In this document: piece by piece, positions 59,713 through 64,000 of the stretch | Layout of the letters: each line of letters opens with the position of its first letter | Position numbering within the stretch: the first letter of the stretch is position 1 | Source of the DNA: Hyphomonadaceae bacterium | GTDB taxonomy: Bacteria; Pseudomonadota; Alphaproteobacteria; Caulobacterales; Hyphomonadaceae | Direction of reading: 5' to 3' | Length of the DNA stretch: 64,000 nt | Assembly: GCA_030697555.1 (NCBI GenBank) | Contig: JAUYPV010000046.1 | Location: 31,526 to 95,525, forward strand | Translations under genes and position numbers: made by a program | The notes under the pieces: generated by a model | Seen by the model: only the letters and a program-made list of their open reading frames with translations | What the model was told of the DNA's origin: nothing | Database searches by the model: none

Positions 59713-60162
59713 TCAACCAGCGGGGCATTCCATTCTTGCGCCGGCGGCGAGACCGCTGAATCCCGTCACGCGCCAGCCACCCGGAAACTTGCGCACGCGA
59801 TAGATGCTTACGCGATCCTTGGGCGGCATGAATGAGCCGTCGGTCTTCAGGCGTATGTAGCGCAACTCGACTTGTCCGGTGTCGGGGCCGAGCACGCAGC
59901 CGGTGATGCCCTGTATGTCGGAGCGGTCATATCCCTGCGCCTTCAGGCGATCGAATTCGGCCTGCATGCCTTCGCGCGTGCTCCACGGATGATTGCCGTC
60001 AAGGCGATAGACGCGTTCCGTGATCGTCGCTGCGTCGTGCGCATTCCATAGCGTGAGATAGTCGGCCATGAATTTTTCCATGTCGGCGCGATCGTCCGCA
60101 TGGGCAGGGGAGGACATGGCGATCAGGCTGGCAGCCAGCACGCCCATGCGGAGCATCTTCAC
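59713..60162 (-). CDS. Exported SnoaL/NTF2-like protein
   Basis: A 149-residue secreted protein: signal MLRMGVLAASLIAMSSPAHA. The mature domain looks NTF2/SnoaL-like (MEKFMADYLTLWNAHDAATITERVYRLDGNHPWSTREGMQAEF; RYIRLKTDGSFMPPKDRVSIYRVRKFPGGWRVTGF). I choose GTG 60162, with GGGAGA upstream, six bases before it; an ATG at 60156 is near. Function unknown. Confidence 0.7.
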   Translation of the reverse strand: MKMLRMGVLAASLIAMSSPAHADDRADMEKFMADYLTLWNAHDAATITERVYRLDGNHPWSTREGMQAEFDRLKAQGYDRSDIQGITGCVLGPDTGQVELRYIRLKTDGSFMPPKDRVSIYRVRKFPGGWRVTGFSGLAAGARMECPAG

Positions 60163-60187
60163 GGCGGTCTCCCTTGATTCGCAGAGC

Positions 60188-60793
60188 CTAGGCGCAACCT
60201 TCGACGTACTGAATGCTCGGACCGCCGGCATGGATAGCGCCGGCTTTTCCCGTGCCATCGATTTCGTAGACAATGCCGCGCGCGGCCTCGTCCTGCACGT
60301 AAGGCTCGGCGCGAGGGCCGCCGGTCCACCACGTGACGTATTCGGCGGGCTTGTCCTGGTATTTGTGTGGCGTTGATTTCGCATCGGCGCCGTAGGCGAC
60401 CTTGATGGCCTCGGCCGTGTCGCCGAGACCGAGGCCCCTGTCGGTTTTCACGAGCGACAGCTCGGTGAGGGTGATGCGGGTCAGCTTGCCGTCTTCAAAC
60501 ATGACCCAGAGGCCGTCAGGCGCTCGCTGCGGCTGAAACTCGATGCACTCGCTGTCGGGGATGCCCGCGGCGCCGGGGGTGCGGGTGTCTCCAACAGCCG
60601 TGATCACGTCGGCTTTCGACATGCCGACCTTGAGCGGACCCCAGCCTTCGGCGGTGAGCGTGTCGGTGGTTGCCGACGCTGGCGTGGCGGCGGTTTCGGC
60701 CGATGCAGGCGCGGCTGCCTCGGGCGCTGGCTCGTTTGCCGAGGGCGAACAGGCAGCGACAGCGAGGGCGGCGAGAAGGGCGATGCGTTTCAC
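60188..60793 (-). CDS. Hypothetical lipoprotein
   Basis: A 201-residue exported protein with lipobox VAAC (Cys at residue 15), then an Ala/Pro/Glu linker (PSANEPAPEAAAPASAET) and a domain GWGPLKVGMSKADVITAVGD...RITLTELSLVKTDRGLGLGDTAEAIKVAYGADA, duplicate-like, as in small SmpA/BamE-like or DUF-type periplasmic proteins. No function is assigned. It lies directly upstream of the SnoaL-like gene on the same strand. Confidence 0.72.
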   Translation of the reverse strand: MKRIALLAALAVAACSPSANEPAPEAAAPASAETAATPASATTDTLTAEGWGPLKVGMSKADVITAVGDTRTPGAAGIPDSECIEFQPQRAPDGLWVMFEDGKLTRITLTELSLVKTDRGLGLGDTAEAIKVAYGADAKSTPHKYQDKPAEYVTWWTGGPRAEPYVQDEAARGIVYEIDGTGKAGAIHAGGPSIQYVEGCA

Positions 60794-60854
60794 GGGTCGT
60801 CTCCGATCTTCGGGAACTCAGGTGAGCATATAGACTTGTGCCGGTCTCAGGCGA

Positions 60855-61670
60855 TCAGGCGCCGATACTCATCGAAACCGTCACGGGCACGTGGTCGCTG
60901 GGCTTGTCGCCCCCGCGTTCCGCGGTGTGGATCTGGTAGCTGGCGACGTCGATGAGCGGTGTCGCTTTCTTGTCGGCCCATATGTGATCGAGCCTGCGGC
61001 CGCGGTTCGACAGCTTCCAGTCCGCGGCGCGATAGCTCCACCAAGTGTAGAGCTTTTCTTCCGGCTTGTGCTTGGCGCGCGCGATATCGGTGAACTTGCC
61101 TTCGGCGAGGATGCGCTTGAGGCCGTCGGTCTCGACGGGCGTATGGCTTACGACGTCGAGAAGCTGCCGATGGGACCAGACATCGTTTTCTTCGGGCGCG
61201 ATGTTGATGTCGCCCACGACGAGGAGGGGAGGGGCGGAACGCTTGGCGGCGCGGGCGGCGTAGAACTCGCGCATGCGTTCGATGAAGTCGAGCTTGTGGG
61301 CAAACTTCTCGTTGACCTTGGGGTCGGGAATGTCGGCGCCGGCGGGCACGTAGAGATCATGCAGCTCGAAGCCGGCGACTTTCACCGCCGCGCAGCGGGC
61401 ATGGCCGTGCTTGCAGAGGCCGGGTGTTTCGAGGTTTTCCATCTCGTGCTTCGAGACGATGGCGACGCCGTGCATGCCCTTCTGGCCGCTGAGATGGATG
61501 TGTTTGTAGCCGGCGGCCTCGAAGGCTTTCCTCGGGAACTGGTCCTCGAGGCATTTGATCTCCTGCAGGCACAGGACATCGGGCTTCTCGCGCTTGAGGA
61601 ACGCCGTGACGCGGCCGATCCGCAGACGGACGGAATTGATGTTCCAGGTCGCCAGAGTGAGGCGGTTCAT
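60855..61670 (-). CDS. xth: Exodeoxyribonuclease III
   Basis: A 271-residue Mg-dependent AP endonuclease and 3'-5' exonuclease. LATWNINSVRLRIGRV (Asn), DVLCLQEIKCLEDQFP (Glu), DLYVPAGADIPDPKV (Tyr), VVGDINIAPEENDVW (Asp/Asn) and DHVPVTVSM (terminal Asp-His) form the full active-site set. It is adjacent to the lolA gene, as is common in Caulobacterales. Confidence 0.96.
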   Translation of the reverse strand: MNRLTLATWNINSVRLRIGRVTAFLKREKPDVLCLQEIKCLEDQFPRKAFEAAGYKHIHLSGQKGMHGVAIVSKHEMENLETPGLCKHGHARCAAVKVAGFELHDLYVPAGADIPDPKVNEKFAHKLDFIERMREFYAARAAKRSAPPLLVVGDINIAPEENDVWSHRQLLDVVSHTPVETDGLKRILAEGKFTDIARAKHKPEEKLYTWWSYRAADWKLSNRGRRLDHIWADKKATPLIDVASYQIHTAERGGDKPSDHVPVTVSMSIGA

Positions 61671-62061
61671 GCGGCGGGGAGGCCTGATTCGAGTGAGTTT
61701 GCGCGGGGTCGCCGTGCGCGGGCACCTTCCGGTGAGCCGCTCGGGAGATCAAGGAATCCCGGCAATTAAATCCGCCGGACATGGACGCGCCCGGCCGCGG
61801 GGACAGCCAGGCGCGTTGCGCCCCGGGGGCGCGGATGGGCCGGGGGGATAGCTCCGGCATATCAACGCCGCTCCAGCATCCGCGGGGGGAAGCTCCGGAC
61901 GCGAACGGCGTCGAACCACGTGGCAATTACGCCACACCGGACGGCCATCCGCAACGCAGTTAACCTTAAAATTTGTGTGTTGCTCTTTCGCTACGTCAGG
62001 CCTTGACCCGGCGAATTGGCAATCCAGGGGACCCCGAATCGCCTTCAGGGTCATCCCTGAA
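61671..62061. other. Non-coding gap between xth and lolA
   Basis: A 391-base GC-rich gap on the plus-strand side of xth. It contains a near-repeat (CGGGGGGATAGCTCCGG at 61841-61857 and CGGGGGGAAGCTCCGG at 61883-61898) and small dyads (GTGGC/GCCAC at 61920 and 61931). The last 100 bases are AT-richer, likely holding the xth promoter. No convincing ORF or RNA gene. Confidence 0.5.
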
Positions 62062-62871
62062 TCAGCGGCGTTCGTCGGCCGGGTCCTTCACGACGAAGAG
62101 CGCGGGCTTGAGCGCCACGTTCTTCTTCATGTCGGTGAGCTTCACCCGCGTCTCGCTGCCGGCGCCGTCAATGGCGCGCCAGCCGAGCAGTTCGAAATCC
62201 GACTGGCGGAATTCGAGGATCATCTTGCCTTCGGCTTCGCCGGTCTTGTCGACCATCGTGACGAAGTAGGAGCCGTTCGACGTCGTGACATCGGTGACGC
62301 TGCCGTCGCGCTTCAGGTCGACATTCGAACGCAGGAAGAGATTGAGCGGCGTGGAGCTCAACGGCACGGCGTCATACGAGCCGCGCTTGGGCTCCTCGAT
62401 GGAGACCGAAACGCCGTCCGACACCAGAAACATGGGCTCTGGCTGCTTGTATTCGAAACGCACCTTGCCTGGGCGCGAGATGTAGAACGCGCCCGAGGAC
62501 GAGCCGCCCTGGTCGGTCTGGGTGAAGCTGCCCTGCGCGGTTTTCACGTCGCTCAGCGCCTTGCCGACGCGCTCGACGATGGCGGGGCGGTCAACAGCGG
62601 ACGTTGCGGGCTTGGTGTTCGGAGCGGGTTGCTGGATCTGGATGAGCTGCGCACCGGAAGCCTGCGGAGCTTCGAAGGCGGGTGCCTGCACCTTGGTCTG
62701 CGGCGGGGCAAGCACGATGGCGGGTTTCGCGATCGGCTTGGCGGTCTGGACTTTCGCCGGCACGGGCTTGGCGGCCGGAGTCTCTATGCTCATGTGAGGC
62801 GCGTACGCCGCCACGGGGGGCAGGGCGCCCGTAAGGGCAAGTGGGAAAATGGTCGACAGGAGGATGCTCAT
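62062..62871 (-). CDS. lolA: LolA-type outer-membrane lipoprotein carrier protein
   Basis: A 269-residue periplasmic carrier. An N-terminal signal (SILLSTIFPLALTGALPPVAA) is followed by an unusually long Pro/Ala/Lys-rich linker, residues about 30-95 (AKPVPAKVQTAKPIAKPAIVLAPP). The LolA domain then reads ALSDVKTAQGSFTQTDQGGSSSGAFYISRPGKVRFEYKQPEP...RQSDFELLGWRAIDGAGSETRVKLTD. The ATG at 62871 gives the cleanest signal; longer frames to 62979 are possible. The linker sets it apart from short LolA. Confidence 0.85.
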   Translation of the reverse strand: MSILLSTIFPLALTGALPPVAAYAPHMSIETPAAKPVPAKVQTAKPIAKPAIVLAPPQTKVQAPAFEAPQASGAQLIQIQQPAPNTKPATSAVDRPAIVERVGKALSDVKTAQGSFTQTDQGGSSSGAFYISRPGKVRFEYKQPEPMFLVSDGVSVSIEEPKRGSYDAVPLSSTPLNLFLRSNVDLKRDGSVTDVTTSNGSYFVTMVDKTGEAEGKMILEFRQSDFELLGWRAIDGAGSETRVKLTDMKKNVALKPALFVVKDPADERR

Positions 62872-62995
62872 GGGAGCGAACCTCGGCTTGCGGACTGGCG
62901 AAAACAAGACGCCGCCAAGGTTTTTCTGCCCTGTTTTCATGAACATCGGTTCAGTCCTAAGGTTGCGCCGCAAGGCCATAGTGAGAGCTAACGCG

Positions 62996-63394
62996 ATGGG
63001 GCCGAAACAGTTTCACGACGTGGTCATGGCTTTTCCCGAAACGGAATTTATCACCTCGTATGGCCAGCCCGCCTACAAGGCGTTCGGCAAGTTCTTTACC
63101 CGCCTGCGCAAGGAAGACGACAGCGTGGTGCTGGGGCAGGTAGCCCTCGACGAACGGGAGATGATCTGCGAGGCGGACCCGGAGACGTTTCATTTTACCG
63201 ACCATTACAAGAATTACCCTTATGTGCTCGCGCGGCTGAAACGGCTCGATGCGAAACTGCTGCGGGGATATCTGACACGGCAATGGCGCCATAACGCGCC
63301 GAAGACTTGGCTGAAGAAGTTCGATGCGGGCGAGACTCTGCCTGCATTGCCGAAGAAGGCCGGCACGGGAAAACGGACAAGGAAGAAACGATGA
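62996..63394 (+). CDS. MmcQ/YjbR-family protein
   Basis: A 132-residue protein with the MmcQ/YjbR (DUF419) core: QFHDVVMAFPETEFITSYGQPAYKAFGKFFTRLRKEDDSVVLGQV and RLDAKLLRGYLTRQWRHNAPKTWLKKF. It has a basic C-terminal tail (KKAGTGKRTRKKR). The fold resembles a winged DNA-binding domain; function unknown. It is coupled to the next gene by an ATGA overlap. Confidence 0.85.
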   Translation: MGPKQFHDVVMAFPETEFITSYGQPAYKAFGKFFTRLRKEDDSVVLGQVALDEREMICEADPETFHFTDHYKNYPYVLARLKRLDAKLLRGYLTRQWRHNAPKTWLKKFDAGETLPALPKKAGTGKRTRKKR

Positions 63395-63705
63395 AGTCGC
63401 TACTGGTTCTAGTGCTGCTCGCCGCGCTCGGCGTGGGAGGCTTCCTGTCGAAGCCGACAATCGAGACGCACAAGGCGAAGGCCGCCGAGGCCTTCGATGC
63501 GAAGCGCAAGGCGCAGCTCGACAAGGGCGATCTCGGCGGGTTGATCGGCGGCGTGCTCGACGCGACGGACCGCTCGGAAGAATTCCAGGACCTGGTGGTG
63601 GCGTCGAAATACACGGTGAAGTCCGGCGACAAGACGCTGATCAGCTGCTTCGGCGCGTTCTCGCAGTCGTTCTGCTCGGAGCCGACGGAAGAGGACGCGA
63701 AGTAG
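63391..63705 (+). CDS. Small exported hypothetical protein
   Basis: A 104-residue protein with an N-terminal hydrophobic segment (SLLVLVLLAALGVGGFLS) acting as a signal anchor, then a helical region and two Cys near the end (ISCFGAFSQSFCSEP) that could form a disulfide. Its ATG overlaps the MmcQ/YjbR stop. I recognise no domain. Confidence 0.65.
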   Translation: MKSLLVLVLLAALGVGGFLSKPTIETHKAKAAEAFDAKRKAQLDKGDLGGLIGGVLDATDRSEEFQDLVVASKYTVKSGDKTLISCFGAFSQSFCSEPTEEDAK

Positions 63706-63885
63706 CTGTCTTCCGCGTTTGATTCAGGGTTCATTCCAGACATGAAGTCTCGTTCTCGCTGACTAGGTCAGCAGGTTGTTGCGGGCGTATTTTCCTGAAC
63801 CGGGCCCAAGCTAAGGCGGGTGGGTGTGCGGTGACGCAGGCCGGCCGCCGGCCTGGGGAAGCCATTCCGTGGTTCCAGCCCGGCG

Positions 63886-64000
63886 TTGAAGAGCGTTGCT
63901 AACAACATCAACAACAACAACACCAACAGCGCACGGGAAGCAGCGCGCGGCTTCGCGCGCGATCCGCTCGGCATGGCGGCGGATATAGCGCTCCGGCTCG
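63886..64000 (+). other. Possible 5' end of a gene, with an AAC-repeat tract
   Basis: From a TTG at 63886 the plus-strand frame reads KSVANNINNNNTNSAREAARGFARDPLGMAADIALRL to the window edge. The stretch 63901-63927 is an almost pure AAC repeat encoding Asn. The part from 63928 looks protein-like, but the antisense frame is also open (63768-63974), so strand and start are uncertain. The 63706-63885 gap before it holds nothing I can name. Confidence 0.3.

Noticed and set aside
61781..61963. 60-codon plus-strand ORF in the xth-lolA gap
   Set aside because: Gly/Pro/Arg-rich low-complexity translation, no ribosome-binding site, no context.
63768..63974. 68-codon minus-strand ORF at the right edge with a hydrophobic stretch
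   Set aside because: The hydrophobic run comes from the AAC/GTT repeat tract read backwards; no supporting start signal.

Overview
The window is high-GC alphaproteobacterial chromosome, almost certainly from the Caulobacterales (Caulobacter / Hyphomonadaceae-type relatives). The key argument is gene order. The run secB - dnaQ - coaE - aroE - maf - ppsR(DUF299) | hemE - hemH - hemJ - rho - mnmE - mnmG - rsmG - parA - parB - holA - lptE - leuS - DUF3576 - ntrZ-like is, as I recall it, the neighbourhood of the Caulobacter replication origin. The gap between ppsR and hemE (about 34.2-34.6 kb) holds two perfect TTAA-N7-TTAA CtrA boxes, nine GANTC (CcrM) sites, a DnaA-box-like 9-mer and an AT-rich stretch, so I call it oriC. 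Gene direction flips there: the genes just left of it are on the minus strand and those just right on the plus strand, as expected for leading-strand coding away from an origin. Five parS-type 16-mers lie 10-15 kb to the right, three of them inside mnmE, mnmG and rsmG.

Left part (1-17 kb): the dnaK 3' end, dnaJ, a lipoprotein, dapB, an amidase, glyoxalase I, DUF2244, nth, an ATP-grasp enzyme, a PfkB kinase, an accessory patch (DsbA-family isomerase, SDR, HxlR regulator, GlxA-type regulator, DUF4242, MBL-fold lipoprotein), then hslV - membrane protein - hslU. Next (17-27 kb) come a GGDEF/EAL protein and a histidine cluster (hisB ... hisH-hisA ... hisF-hisE) interrupted by unrelated genes: a methyltransferase, a DUF6265 protein, an AraC regulator, a DUF1127-like small ORF and a DUF2961/GH172 lipoprotein. 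A TPR lipoprotein, an Smr protein and a Tim44-like protein lead into secB and the origin.

Right part: haem synthesis (hemE/H/J), rho, a small accessory module at 38.7-39.7 kb (short ORF, divergent promoter with an 18-bp palindrome, RHH-like small protein, histidine-rich protein), a 2OG-Fe(II) oxygenase-like protein, two exported proteins with a strong terminator between them, a dienelactone hydrolase, the mnmE/mnmG/rsmG tRNA-rRNA modification genes, parAB, then holA-lptE-leuS as a minus-strand overlapping operon. After that come envelope and regulatory genes (porin, NtrZ-like protein, thiamine-phosphate synthase, YggS, lysoplasmalogenase, L,D-transpeptidase, a CenR-like response regulator), xth, lolA, a MmcQ/YjbR protein and small exported proteins.

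I see no tRNA, rRNA, CRISPR array, transposase or prophage genes. The most rewarding parts are the origin, the parS sites written into coding sequence, the 38.7-39.7 kb module, an HxlR gene bracketed by two matching dyads, and several overlaps and hairpins that bear on regulation. Family names are from recognition of the translated sequence; no database search was run.
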